Below are positions 35,824 to 47,525 of a DNA stretch of 64,000 bases, piece by piece. The DNA is taken from contig NC_012870.2 of assembly GCF_000003195.3 (NCBI RefSeq), positions 26,432,202 through 26,496,201 of the forward strand, given 5' to 3'. A model generated the notes under the pieces. It did no database searches. It was not told where the DNA came from and saw only the letters and a list, made by a program, of their open reading frames with translations. Position 1 is the first letter of the stretch; each line of letters opens with the position of its first letter. The translations under genes and the position numbers were made by a program. The DNA comes from Sorghum bicolor (taxonomy: Eukaryota > Streptophyta > Magnoliopsida > Poales > Poaceae).

Positions 35824-36223
35824 GGATAAAGTGAGCAGGTGCATTTCTGACTTATCTCTTTGCCGTATCCGTGAAATTCGAGGGTATGCAGTTGAATATG
35901 GTAACTGTTCGCACGGTAATCAAGGGATTGTGCGAGTGATTTGACAGCAAGCGGTCATGATTTTAGGAGATATTTTACTGTGTGAGATCTCCTGGTCGGC
36001 TCATCGGCAATTCACTCTAACGGAAAAGTTACCGATGAGCGACTATTTAGGAGATTTGGTTCAAGAAGTTGAGAAATTCGAGGAGGATGCTGGAGATCCG
36101 GGTTAAGGTTGTTCGGATTTGTCAATTAATTGCTGTCAGGAGGAAATAATTGTGAAAAGGGCGTCATTATTAGGAGAGAATTTCGGAGCATTGATGATTT
36201 CATACTCTGAAATTGGGGGCATG

Positions 36224-36943
36224 TGTTGACACCATTTTTGGACACGTATCTGAGAAATTAATGGAGTACGGATCCGCAGGCAGAAAAGTAATGACTGATT
36301 GTCAGAAGAGTTACCGATGGATTATGATGCCGATGATAAAGCAGTAGGATGTGACCAAGTCCAAGGATGATGATTAATCTATGCCGATGGCTGATATTGA
36401 TGGTCGCCGATGCCGATGGAGGGTGATTTGCCGGTGATAGCAGAGGAAGGCGCAGGAATTGTCAATAGGACGATGACGGTGTGCCGATCGCCTATGGTGG
36501 ATAGATTAATGTTTTCCATAGTTATTAGAGTTTGTTTTACATACGGATTCCGTTTGATTTGGAATTAGAGTCCTAGTCGTGTCTGATTGTAACTCTTTTA
36601 GACAGGGTATAAATGTAGACCCCGTAGCAATGTAAGAGATAACACAATCAATCAAACACAAGTTTTTACATCTATTCCAGCATCTACTTTTTGGATGACT
36701 TCGTCAACTCGTATATTTTCTTTTTACTTACGAGTTCTTATGAATTCATCGAGTCAACCTCGGCGAGTTCTCAAGTTCCACGTGAATACCTCTTGGCCGT
36801 GGCATCCGGGCGTATCGCTATTGTCGGGACTAAAGTATTCGAGTTATCACCTTTGTCGGTTGTAAGGTCAAATCGGCTGGCACGCTTTAACATTGAATCG
36901 GGTATTAGCCCTTTGTGTTTGCAGATCCACTTTTGCATCAACA
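36224..36943 (+). repeat. 3' LTR of element B
   Basis: It starts TGTTGACACCA and ends GCATCAACA, 720 bp, clearly related to the LTRs of A but with many substitutions and small indels. A polypurine-like GAAATTGGGGGCATG precedes it. It keeps the GCCGAT hexamers. The 5' LTR of B is outside the window, so no target duplication can be checked. Confidence 0.9.
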
Positions 36944-37225
36944 ATAGGCTTGATTGCACTTACAAGATCAATCTTTAGAGGTTGTGGAGGATCATGGTAG
37001 AAGGGCGCTTCCAGGTGGGGGCCCACCTGGGTCGGCCGCCCTAGGGACTGGGTCGGCCGACCTAGCCCTGTTTCAGGTGGGTCCTGTCTTCGTCGATGTG
37101 CCTCCTCGTGTCTTCTAAATTCTTCTCCATTTGGTTTCACTAGAAAATATTCTTTTTAGCCCGATATTCTTCATATTCCTCCGTATTTCCTGATACACCC
37201 CTACAGAATACAGATTCTACAAAAC
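36944..37225 (-). repeat. Reversed Athila-type LTR fragment interrupted by element B
   Basis: Read on the minus strand, the order of blocks matches the LTRs of D and E. First comes a stretch like TATCAGGAAATACGGAGGAA, then an AGAAGAC block, then a pair of GC-rich palindromic boxes (here GGTCGGCCGACC instead of GGGCGCCCGCCC). It is a diverged relative cut at 36944 by B. The right boundary is uncertain. Confidence 0.5.
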
Positions 37226-38007
37226 TGTAGAGTTTTATTAGATAACCCCCCAATACTACGTTGATATTATGTTGTATTGATCCTTGTTATGATTAGTTGA
37301 TGGGTTGCTTTATGGTAGTTATGGGTCTTCAACAGTTGGTAGATCTCGAGATTTATGAAGTCACCACAGCCATCTCGCTGTCGACGGGAATGTCGTGTAC
37401 CACTAAAAGCATAGCATCAATAAATCTTAGAATAAATCAAGAAAAATACAAACACACATGCCAAGTCAAGAACTTAAACTTAGGTGAGTAAATTCCACCA
37501 CAAATAACCGAGATCTATGATTAGTTCGCACCACTCTCCTTCTAGCTCTCCTCTGCTACTACACCAAGACCCCTTTGTGGCCTGGCCTCCTCCGCCACCC
37601 CACCATTGCCGCAACGTACAGCGGCTCCGTATATCACCTCAAGAAAGTCTCAAGTAACCAATCAAGAATCCCCTTATCTATCCTCTGCTGCGTGCTGGCA
37701 TGGTACGATGAGATCTTCTTTCTTCCATCGTCATATCGCTTTTTTTAGCATGCATGTATATACATGCTTTTCTATTTTTTTTTCTTGCTCTTTCATATGG
37801 ATTTGTAGCCTGTTCGTTTGCTAGGAGCTGCTCGGATATTCTTTCTTTCTAGCACGTACGTGTAGTGAATCATTTTATCTGTTCCATCTTTTTCCTCTCT
37901 TCTTCCTTTTCATTTTAGGAAAATAGAGAACCCCATGATTTCTGCTTTGTCCCCTTTTCTGTATTGTATAGAGAGAGGTCCAGATTAGGCTACACCACCT
38001 CAGCTGC
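37226..38007. other. Unassigned non-coding stretch
   Basis: No credible ORF. A/T-rich and pyrimidine-rich sequence typical of decayed repeats; I could not name a family. It separates the LTR fragment from the probable solo LTR. Confidence 0.5.
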
Positions 38008-41000
38008 TGTAACACTCTGGTGTTAAGCAAACTAAAACGTGACATGTCATCATATGCACCGGCATTTCATCTAAGTTGATAACCTGGATATGCATTCAAC
38101 AAAAATAAGTTTAAATTTTATGCTTGTGCTTAGTGGATAAGGTATGTTTAAGTTTAAAACCCTTGGGTGAAAGTTTTCCGAGAGCTAAAGGGGGGAAAAC
38201 CCTAATTTTAAAACCCTGGATTTGCCCCCTTTTGTGCAATTCAAAAACCAAGCAAACTTTGAAGTTGAGTTCAAAAGCAAAGTTGTAGGTCTTGTCAAGA
38301 TGTACAACTTTGGTGTTTTGAGTTTTTGAAGTTTCAGTACAAAATTCAAAGTAATTTTGAAAATACAGATTTCCCGAAATTGTCCCCTTTTCCAATTTGA
38401 ATCTCCAATTCAAAATCTATTTGGAATTTTGAAAAATGATCAACATGAAAGTTGTAGGACTCAAAAAGTTGAACAACTTTCATGTTGGGAGTTTTTCAAG
38501 TTGTTATGCAAAATCAAAAGTAATTTTGGAAATTCTGATTTGCCCCAATTCAAAAATTTGAATTTCTTTGAATTGAGTTTGAACTTCAAAACTGTTTTGA
38601 CAAATTCACTAGTTTCCACTCAAAATTGGTTTTGGTCACCAAAACATGTTTTGTAGTTCACAAATTTTTGCACAACTTTTGTTTTGGTGGCAAATTGACT
38701 TTAGTTCAGACTTTGGCCGATTTTCACAAAAGACAAAAAGGGGGAAGGATAGGGTCGGCAACAGTGGCCGATGTGGACCTCGGTGCCCTGTCCATCGTGG
38801 CCGCCGCCCGCGCAGCGCCGCCTGCGTGCGTGAGGGCACGCAGCTGCTTGGCTGCCAGAGTCGCCGGGCGACGTGGGCGCCCTGGGCTCGCTCCTCCCTC
38901 CACTTGAGCACCAACGTGGACGACGCCGCTCGTTTTCACCGTCCACGGCCGAAGGAACCCGACGCCTTTCTCCTTGAAATTCATCGTGCTCGTTTCCTCT
39001 CAAACCAAATTGAGCTGTCCACGATGTTCGCCACCTCTTTGCGAACCCAGCGCATCCCCAAGCTCACTACATAACCCACTCAAGCGCCGGAACTTCTCTT
39101 TCTTCTCCAAGCCCGACCGAGCGTCGCCGTGATCGAGCTCCACCGTGGCCAGCATCACTCCGACCCTCTCCGCTGCCACTCCTTGCTCCTTTGAAGTCGT
39201 GGTGAGCCCCTCATGCTCGTGCGCCCTTTAGTTTGCTTTCTATTCGTTTGCAGTAGCCGGTGTTCGCACCGTTAGCCTCGTCGTCCGCCATGGACGCAGG
39301 CAAGGGGAGTAGGAGGGAGTAGCTTGTGCTTTGTATACCTCGGTAGGTGCGCGAGGAACCGGAGATGCTAACCCACCCCACCGCGGAAGCCGAGAGCTCA
39401 CCGGCGCGGAGCCGGAGTTCACCGGAGCGATGGCGGGAGGTAGAAGACGCCTCTGACGGGCGGGACCCGCCCGTCAGTGGCCGCGTGAGAGAGAGCGCCC
39501 GCGCGCGACGCGGGAGAACTCGCGGGCCGACTTGGGCCGAGTCCAAGCAGGCCGCCAGCGCGGCACAGTACCTTTTTCTTTTTCGTGTTCTTTTCCTTTT
39601 TGTTTATATATGCTTGATGTTTGAATTTGAATAGTAAATTATCTACTGATCCAAAAATTATGAAAATTTTTGTGTAGGTTCTATAAATTTATTAGAACAC
39701 AGGAAAAATATTAGATTTTATTTTCTAATAGTTTGCAGGTATATATAAATTGCCTCTATTTATTAATAAATAAATCATCCATGATTTTTAATAATTTATG
39801 GGTATATCCAAAAATCATGAAATTTGACATGTGAACTTATGTTACTGTTATCTAGCTTCAGGAATATTTTCAGCTCTTTTTGATAAATTATGCTCTGTTT
39901 CTTAATAAAGCTATTTAAAATAATTATAAAAGAAATAGAAATAATTAATCCTTTTAGGATTTGAGTGGTATTTTGGATTGATTGACAACCAGTGGTTACT
40001 TAGCATGATGTGCTCCCTGGTTATGGTTTATTTCCTATAAATGATCTTTGTTGTCTAATAACTACACCACTTTGCTTAATGAAGATGATAAAACTTGCTT
40101 AGTAGTAATCTATGCTTTAATAGCTAAGTTAGTTGTTTCTATACCGTGAAGGTAAGTTGTACTCGAGGTAGTTATGTTTGTTGTTATCATCTAAGAACAT
40201 GTAACCTGTCTTTATTATGCCATGAGTATCTCATAATCATGCATATGCACTTTTACGTATAGACTACGCTCCGGAGGAATCTGATCCTCAGTGGGTTGCT
40301 TCCGAGTTTGTGGATCCTTCGGGTTTTGCTGAGTTGTCGAACTTCCCTTCCGGCCAAGGCAAGCCCCGGACATTAAACCTTATCCTTGTTCTTTCATAAA
40401 GTTATTTATATCACTTGAGTTAATATGATGCATTAGGTGATTAGGAGTTGAATGAATCCTATTTGCTGCATTATCCACCTTGATGATTTCAATATTAACC
40501 TTGATACCTGTTTTATGAAAATACTTAGTATGCTTAGCCTTGCTTATTAGATAGGTTTTCAAATGAGAAAGTTTGAAGGGTTGTTGTGGAATACTTTTAT
40601 GGTCAATAATGTTTCAACTTGAGACCGGTCGGTGGACTTGCTTTAAGAATGGAGTCTTAAAGTAGTGTCTCCAACTGTGTTGATTAAGGACCGTTCCGTT
40701 GTTGGCCTGCTGTGATTGAGACCTTTGAGTACAGCCCACATGCGATGGTAAGCCTTACCTATAGCTATTCCGATACTTGAGAACGGCTAACCGCGTATTG
40801 GGAGTGGAGAGATGGCGAGAGTAGCGTGTACCCACCTTACGGATCTGAGATGACCGGGAAACATCTAGATTGGCTGTAGGATGGTGGTGTACTGTACTCT
40901 CGGGTGACGCTGGACCCGTTCTTGTATGGGAGGATCTATAGAAACAGGTTGACATATGCAAGATTAAGTTCTACATATGTCGTGTGGTACTGAATCCCCA

Positions 41001-41758
41001 GCTGGGTTTAATCGATTCGAATCGTCGTGTTTCCTTGGACATGGAGCCTCGATCCTCACACCATCATCGTAGTAATAAGTGAATCTTTGGTATAAGAAAG
41101 ATATGGTTTGCTTATGAAAGTTTGATAATAATTTGGTTAGTCATAAATGATAACTTTGAGTTAAAACTTGAAAGTAGGTTTTAATCTTAGTAAGCTTCTA
41201 TGCAAAAGAAATGCTTTGATCTTGCTAAAGCTTTACCTTGAATCCCTATAGCCTGCATACCTGAGTCTTCACCTCTTTTATAGTCGGTTAAGTCTTGTTG
41301 AGTACTTTTGTACTCAGGGTTCATTAGCCCATGTTGCAGGTGAGCCTTTTGATAATCCTTTTGATGGTCGTTGTTACTTTACTCTTGTGGAGGAGAGTGA
41401 TGATGATGAATCTGATGTGTGACCTTGGGCAAGTAAAGCAAGTTGTGTGACTTATGGTTTATGTAATATAAAGTTCCGAACCTTTTATGTACTAATACTT
41501 ATGGTTTGTAACCGTTGGACTTAAGTTTCAATCTATGTTATGTAACCTTTCCGCTTTTACTCTGATTTATCTTATCTATGAAAATGTTGTAATGCTAAAT
41601 GAGGGAATTCCTGGAAAGAATATAACGTGGATGATTCGGGTTTCCCGAGGACACCCGACAGACTCCTTGAGTCATTTGGAACTCGTGCATGCCGATCAGA
41701 AGTCTTTGAGACAATGATGGGTGCAGGTGAGCCAATTAACTCAGGAGGTTCTGCCACA
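38008..41758 (+). repeat. Probable solo LTR of a large-LTR gypsy element (Tekay/Del-like)
   Basis: The sequence starts TGTAACACTCTGGTGTTAAG and ends GGTTCTGCCACA. These are the ends I associate with multi-kilobase Tekay/Del-type LTRs, whose interior normally begins with a TTGGTATCAGAGC primer site. That site is absent here: 41759 onwards is unrelated, and no gag or pol is found on either side. The flanking five bases are GCTGC and GCTAT, matching at three of five, so the target duplication is weak. Length is about 3.75 kb. ORFs inside (for example near 38650-39070 and 39210-39630) have no recognisable domain. Confidence 0.6.
38278..38550 (+). repeat. Two related hairpin modules inside the solo LTR
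   Basis: Around 38278-38370 and 38445-38550 the same order recurs: AAAGTTGTAGG, a short spacer, ACAACTTT, then GAGTTTTT and AAGT blocks, then AATTTTG. GTTGTAG and ACAAC arms can pair as a hairpin in each module. Confidence 0.6.
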
Positions 41759-42215
41759 GCTATGCTTACGTGGCGTAGTACAGACTACAGCTCTCGAAGG
41801 GAAGCACAGTTTTTCGAACCGAGCCAAACGCTTTCTGGTCCCATCCCTAGAGCCTTGGACTAGGGGCTTGATTAGTTGGTTATCAAAATTTACCTTGTTC
41901 AAGATTTAGTAAGCCATGATTTTGGTTATTGTTTGATTTTCTACTAAAACTTGCCAAATTCTTATATTTGGCTTGTCAAAACTATATATGACCTTTTTTT
42001 TTTACCTAACTTTGACTTGTCAAATCTTTGACATAACAAATTTTGGTCGCAAACCAATAAGACCTAAGATATCCTTTAAGGACGTTCCGTTTCTACCACT
42101 TCTCTCTCCATGTAGGCAAATAACTAGCTAGAAGTTATTTCTTAGGGATGCGCTAACTTTGGCTACACCTCTAACAAATAGGTGGCTCCGGAGCCTAGAT
42201 TCTACATGTTCGTAA
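41759..42215. other. Non-coding spacer
   Basis: No gene or named repeat recognised. It contains a poly(T) run near 41995-42003. A/T-rich. Confidence 0.5.
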
Positions 42216-42421
42216 GGCCAGTCTCAATACATAGTTTTATGGCACAGTTACCAAGACTATAAACTAGGTAACCGAGCCACATGAGTTTTATAGGGATGAA
42301 ACTCCTCTCTCATCTGATGAAACTCCTTCGTTTAATGACCCTGCCAAGTAAGCAATTTTGCTTATATGACACTCTATTTAATGTGCATGACACTCTCATG
42401 AAACATGCATTGAGACTGGTC
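42216..42421. mobile_element. Tourist-like MITE, 206 bp
   Basis: Terminal inverted repeats begin GGCCAGTCTCAATAC and end ATTGAGACTGGTC. They are flanked by TAA on both sides (42213-42215 and 42422-42424), the TWA duplication of PIF/Harbinger-type elements. Internal sequence is non-coding. Confidence 0.85.
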
Positions 42422-42639
42422 TAATAAACTCTATATAACTCTGATCTCGCTGCCATGCTATTTTCAGTGCGGAAATTCTTCTTCTTTCTCCTTTTAGGTG
42501 AGAAATCTAGGCATTCCACCAGCAGCAGCTATGGTCAAACAATGTGGTCGATCAGAACATGACAGTCTTTCACTTCTCGGAATAAATTTAGAGAAAGGGT
42601 AGTAGCAAGTCCCCTGTCCAATCTTGATGGTTATCTCAT

Positions 42640-42828
42640 ATATACGATATGCCAATAAAGTCTAGATCCGTAAAGCCACAGATAGACATCGTCCCCCAAA
42701 AACCTTCCATTTGTGGCTTAGTGCTTCCTACACCACCAAATTGCTCATTGGCATGCAGCACTTCATTAAAATCACCCACACATAACCATGGGAGAGAGTT
42801 AACACCATTGAGCAATTTCAGACGCTCT
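42640..42828 (-). pseudogene. LINE (L1-type) endonuclease fragment
   Basis: The minus strand translates to LPWLCVGDFNEVLHANEQFG and on to GSTKPQMEGF, the conserved GDFNE region of the apurinic-type endonuclease of plant L1 ORF2. Only about 60 residues are recognisable and frame is lost at both sides. No RT domain is seen nearby. It is a dead-on-arrival or eroded LINE remnant. Sequence on the plus strand has no better reading. Confidence 0.75.
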
Positions 42829-44660
42829 CACCTTACAAGTTGTAGTTCTCTCTTAGATTCCCCACAGAAACTAGTGAATTTCCTTTTTCATAATGCATTT
42901 TAGAATCAAGAAGCACCATATGGATGTGTAGCTTGTCTAGACTCTGTAACCTAATATCCACGTCATTCTGCATAGCATCGCAAGCCCTCCACCACTGCCA
43001 TAACTCCCAATGCCTAGCTAGAGATGGCAACCGGGTGGATTCGGATCGGGTGGAGCCTTTGCGGACCCAAACCCGAAACCTAAACTCAAAATCCAAAACC
43101 ACCCTGAACATTGGTTCAGGTGACAATCAAACTGTACCGAAAACCAAACCTGGTCAATCCCCGAAACCCGATTGGTGGTTAACCGAAACCCAAAATCCAC
43201 CACTATAAAAAGTAATAAGAAACTTTTAACAATATATGCATGTGATATATTAAATATTCACATGTATAAACAAGAGGCAATTAACAATACACAATTTCAT
43301 GACACGGCTTAGAACAAAATTAATAGCTTACATAAACAATTTATTAATAAAAACACATGAGTTTTTTTATTCAAAATGTTCAATTTCAGACCTCCATTGG
43401 GCATCGATGGGTGAAAGCCAAAACCGAACACCGATAAGTTTTGGGTCCCTGATCTCGAAAATCGTGGGTGAAAAATCGAACCTGAAACCACTAGACACGA
43501 AATCCACAGAGCTTTGGCGTGAAACCACCCCATTGTCATTCCTATGCCCAGCCCATGCGCGAAGCCAAGCAAATTTAGGAGTCCATCCACTCTATCCGAA
43601 AAGAAATATTGTTTCTGATACATAGCGATGTAGCCCACACAGGCTACCCAGATCATGAACTGCCTCGGGCTGCCTAGATCCTGGTAGTTCAAACATAAGA
43701 TTTTTTCATCGTGCCTGGCAATTGCCGCTGATCGCATAATTTAAGTGTTGTTGCCCCATTTCTGTTTCTTAATCGTCTCCTCTGCCATACCTCTAAAACT
43801 CTCAAGGCCTCCTAGCTAATTGGCTCACCCACGAAGTCACGAACCCAACTTGAATAATGGCATTAGAGCTAGACTCAATGAAAAGCTCGTAGGTTAGTAG
43901 CTCGCTCGACTTATTAGTGACTTGACTTGGTTAAGGCTCTTTTATATCTTTCAAGAAGGTGAGCCAGGAGGGGGAGTGTGGTGACTTCACTTTGTACACG
44001 TACATATGTGCACACAATATACTATGCATGCATGGTCAGTGATAATTATAAGTAGCAAAAAGAGAACATAAATACTGCTATCCGGATTGAGCAAGAGCTA
44101 CCTCTCGCACCATTAAAGGTTTTCGTCCAACCGCGTAACGGATACTAGAAATTAGCTGGCGTTTCGTTTCGTCGTATCTCCGATCCCGTACTAGCTCGGC
44201 AGCAATACAAATTGCAACTAAAAATAACAAGGTACGGCCGGTCGGAAGCCACAAGAGTAGACGAGGAAGCACACACATCAATTTCTTCTACACTTATTAA
44301 GTTTAATTAGAGAGTGTTTGACTAAGGGGCCGAAGCTGTTATTGAGGAGTCATAATTTGTGGCTCCTATAGCTTATTTAAAATGGTTTGAACTCCTCTAT
44401 TTTTTATTTAGAAATAACTTGTATAAAGCCAGAGAGAAGCCCCATGCTCTTAGCATAGTATATGTATGTCTATACTGGTGAGATTTCATCAAGGAGAGGG
44501 AGAGGGTTTCAACAAATTCTGCTGTGCAATTGAAGGCCTGGTTTAGCGCATGTGCTACCCATCTAAGTACTACTGCCCTACTTCTCCGTCCATAGCCCAT
44601 AGGCCGTGTGAAAAGTAAAAATGCCCGCCTGAAGCCCAAGACTGATCAAGACTCCTGTTA
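42829..44660. other. Unassigned repeat-like sequence
   Basis: No credible gene. 43021-43620 is rich in CCCGAAACC/CCAAAACC-type phrases typical of an anciently inserted grass repeat that I cannot name. The stretch near 44310-44400 is A/T-rich. ORFs reported on either strand show no domain. Confidence 0.45.
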
Positions 44661-44950
44661 GACTATCTCCAGCCATCCTCACCCAAAATACAAGACCCAT
44701 TTATCCTTTGGGTAGCGCTACATGTAAAAGGTTCCATACCTATTTTTAGTCTTCTCCAACAACAAGACCTAAAAGACAACACTCTCTGCAAATGGGTCTC
44801 GAGGAGAGAGGATACCCAAATTTGGGTTATGCCTCTCCTGATACCCAAAGTGGGTCTTCTGTATGGGTCCTCTGTTGGAGGCTATAGGTATTGTGTTGGA
44901 GACCTATTTTGGGTTTGGGTTCCCAAATAGCTCTCCTGTTGGAGATAGCC
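44661..44950. mobile_element. MITE, 290 bp, with TTA target duplication
   Basis: Inverted ends GACTATCTCCAGC and TGTTGGAGATAGCC, flanked by TTA on both sides (44658-44660 and 44951-44953). The interior has several ACCCAAA/TTTGGGT pairs, so most of the element can fold back. It belongs to a different family from the GGCCTTGTTTAGTT MITEs next to it. Confidence 0.82.
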
Positions 44951-45005
44951 TTACCTGCATGCAGCCTCGTTTGGACCGTCCATATCAGAATGCAATGTCC
45001 ATCAG

Positions 45006-45247
45006 GGCCTTGTTTAGTTTTCAAAAAATTTTGCAAAATTTTTCAGATTTCCCGTCACATCGAATCTTTAGACGCATGCATGGAGTATTAAATATAAACG
45101 AAAATAAAAACTAATTGCATAGTTTGGTCGGAATTGATGAGATGAATCTTTTGAGCCTAGTTAGTCCATGATTGGACAATATTTGTCACAAACAAACGAA
45201 AGTGCTACAGTACCTATTTTGCAAAAAATTTTGGAACTAAACAAAGT
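45006..45247. mobile_element. GGCCTTGTTTAGTT MITE, copy 1
   Basis: Left end GGCCTTGTTTAGTTTTC, right end GGAACTAAACAAAG. Internal landmarks CATCGAATCTTTAGACGCAT and TTAGTCCATGATTGGACAAT are shared with the other copies. About 240 bp. Flanks are not a clear duplication. Confidence 0.85.
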
Positions 45248-45285
45248 TCATGTACGCTAAATCAGTTCCACAGAAATAATGTTTA

Positions 45286-45500
45286 TGCCTTGTTTAGTTC
45301 CACTCAAAATTTAAAAAATTTTCTTGGGACATATGCATAGAGCATTAAATATAGATAAAAAACTAATTGCACGGTTTATCTGTAGTTTGCTAGACAATTT
45401 TTTTTAGCTTAGTTAGTCTATAATTAGATAAGAATTACCAAATATAAATGAAAATGCTTCAGTGTCTCAAAAACTTTTCCGGAGGAAACTAAACAAGGCC
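45286..45500. mobile_element. GGCCTTGTTTAGTT MITE, copy 2
   Basis: Left end TGCCTTGTTTAGTTCC is slightly eroded; right end GGAAACTAAACAAGGCC. Flanks TTA and TAA fit a TWA target. Confidence 0.83.
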
Positions 45501-45609
45501 TAATCTCAACAGATGATCGCATTAACTATTTGACTAGGCATATACTACGTTGGAAGTAAGAAAAAGTTTCACGTAGGACCAAGAAAATGAGGTCGCCATC
45601 TCAAACTAA

Positions 45610-45848
45610 GGCCTTGTTTAGTTCACTCTAAAAACCAAAAAAATTTCAATATTTTTCATCATATCAAATCTTGCGGCACATGTATGGAGCATTAAATATA
45701 GTCGAAAATAAAAAGTAATTACACAGTTTGTCTGTAAATCATAAAAATCTTTTGAGCCTAGTTAGCTCATGATTAAATAATAATTATCAAATAAAAATAA
45801 AAGTACTACTGTAGCCAAAATTAAAAAAACTAGAAACTAAACAAGACC
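45610..45848. mobile_element. GGCCTTGTTTAGTT MITE, copy 3
   Basis: GGCCTTGTTTAGTTCAC to GAAACTAAACAAGACC, 239 bp, flanked by TAA on both sides (45607-45609 and 45849-45851). Confidence 0.87.
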
Positions 45849-45888
45849 TAAAGCACAAAACATGCCTTAACAGTACTATGCTAATTAA

Positions 45889-46076
45889 GGCCATATTTAG
45901 TTTTAAAACTTTTTAAATTTTTTTGTCATATCAAATTTTATGATATATTTATAAAGCATTAAATATAAATAAAAATAACTAATTATACAGTACTGTTATT
46001 TACGAGATGAAACCTAACTAGTCTATAATTAGATAATAATTATTAAATAAAAATAAAAGTACTACCTATCTAAAAC
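45889..46076. mobile_element. GGCCTTGTTTAGTT MITE, copy 4, right end eroded
   Basis: It starts GGCCATATTTAGTTTTAAAA after TAA; its right end is lost into ATCTAAAAC and abuts copy 5. Internal landmarks are diverged, so it is an older copy. Confidence 0.72.
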
Positions 46077-46079
46077 TAA

Positions 46080-46325
46080 GGCTTTGTTTAGTTCACCCAA
46101 AAACTCAAAACTTTTCAAGATTCTCCGTCACATCGAATCTTACGGCACATACATTGAGCATTAAATATAAATAAAAATAAAAAACTAATTATACAGTTTG
46201 TCTATAAATCGTGAAACGAATCTTTTAAACTTAATTACACCATAATTAAATAATGTTTGTCAAATAAAAACAAAAGTACTATAATATCATTTTTTCTAAA
46301 AAAAAATTGGAACTAAAACAAGACC
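46080..46325. mobile_element. GGCCTTGTTTAGTT MITE, copy 5
   Basis: GGCTTTGTTTAGTTCACC to GGAACTAAAACAAGACC, flanked by TAA on both sides (46077-46079 and 46326-46328). Confidence 0.85.
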
Positions 46326-46394
46326 TAAAATAACGACGCTGGCTGCACCACAGCAGCAAACAAACGATGTGAGGTGAGCAGTGGTGGTAACATG

Positions 46395-46637
46395 GGCCTT
46401 GTTTAGTTCCCAAAAAATTTTGCAAAATTTTTCAGATTCTCCGTCACATCGAATCTTTAGACATATGCATGAAGTACTAAATATAGACAAAAATAAAAAC
46501 TAATTGTACAGTTTGATCGGAATTGACGAGACAAATCTGTTGAGCCTAGTTAGTCCATGATTGGACAATATTTGTCAAATACAAACGAAAGAGCTACAGT
46601 GTTTATTTTGCAAAATATTTTCGAACTAAACAAGACC
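46395..46637. mobile_element. GGCCTTGTTTAGTT MITE, copy 6
   Basis: GGCCTTGTTTAGTTCCC to GAACTAAACAAGACC, 243 bp. Flanked by ATG on both sides instead of TAA/TTA, an atypical but exact three-base duplication. Confidence 0.86.
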
Positions 46638-46703
46638 ATGGTACAAATGATGTGACCTAGGAGAGGACAAGAATTGAATTCCAGTCCCCTACTTTTGCAC
46701 CGA

Positions 46704-46880
46704 GGCCATGTTTAGTTCCCTACTCAAAATTTTTTCATCCATCCCATCGAATCTTTGGACACATGCATAAAACATTAAATATAGATAAAAAAATAAACTA
46801 ATTACACAGTTTAGTTAAGAATCGCGAGACGAATCTTTTAAGCCTAGTTACTCTATGATTAGCCTTAAGTGCTACAGTAA
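46704..46880. mobile_element. GGCCTTGTTTAGTT MITE, copy 7, 3' truncated
   Basis: It starts GGCCATGTTTAGTTCCC; family landmarks follow (CATCGAATCTTTGGACACAT), but the right inverted end is missing after about 46880. It is the copy nearest the KCS promoter. Confidence 0.7.
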
Positions 46881-47385
46881 CCCACATATGCTAATGACAG
46901 ATTAATTGTGCTTAATAAATTTGTCTTGCAGTTTTCTGACGAGCTATGTAATTTGTTTTTTTATTAGTTTCTAAAAACCCCTTCCGACATCCTTCCGACA
47001 CATCCGATGTGACAGTAAAAAATTTTTGTTCCTAATCGCCCTGAATTCACTGCCACCTACTAGGCTAGGCTACTACTAGTACGGAGCATGAGTCGTCGTC
47101 TTCCATCTCTCCCTCCCTCTCCTTGCAACTGCAATACCAGCGCAATACTACACACCACACATGGTATGGGGTAGTGGGTGCTCAAGGTATATACACTACA
47201 CTACAGCCATGCATGCACAAGCATGCTCTACTGTTCATGGCTACGTAGTACTCTACATGCCTCGCCGCAGTTATTGCGCTGGCAGCTTGGCACTGCCCAG
47301 GCTCTCCCACTCCCACCCCGCGGCGGCCCGGCCCATCACCTACCAGCTGCTGCTTGCCATTAACCCCCTCCTCCATCTCAGCCCT

Positions 47386-47392
47386 TATAAAT
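47386..47392 (+). promoter_or_regulatory. TATA box of the KCS gene
   Basis: TATAAAT stands 140 bases upstream of the chosen ATG (47526), so the 5' untranslated region would be about 110 bases. No other strong TATA lies in the 400 bases between the nearest MITE and the gene. Confidence 0.6.
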
Positions 47393-47525
47393 CCGCTCTC
47401 CTATATTCCTCGCACTCCTCCATCGACCATCCAGATCGATCCATCTCGCGCCATTGCTTGCCTTGCTGCGTGCTAGTCTCCTGTCCTTCCTCGCGCCATT
47501 GCAAGCTAGCAACTGCAACAATATA

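Noticed and set aside
38646..39634. ORFs of 90-140 codons inside the probable solo LTR
   Set aside because: Overlapping on both strands in a GC-rich LTR segment, with no domain; considered chance.
42649..42903. Plus-strand ORF at the LINE fragment
   Set aside because: The minus strand carries the conserved endonuclease GDFNE region; the plus-strand frame is its shadow.
47454..47525. Extension of the KCS frame upstream of 47526
   Set aside because: The frame is open but there is no ATG there (the codon at 47454 is TTG), so 47526 was chosen.
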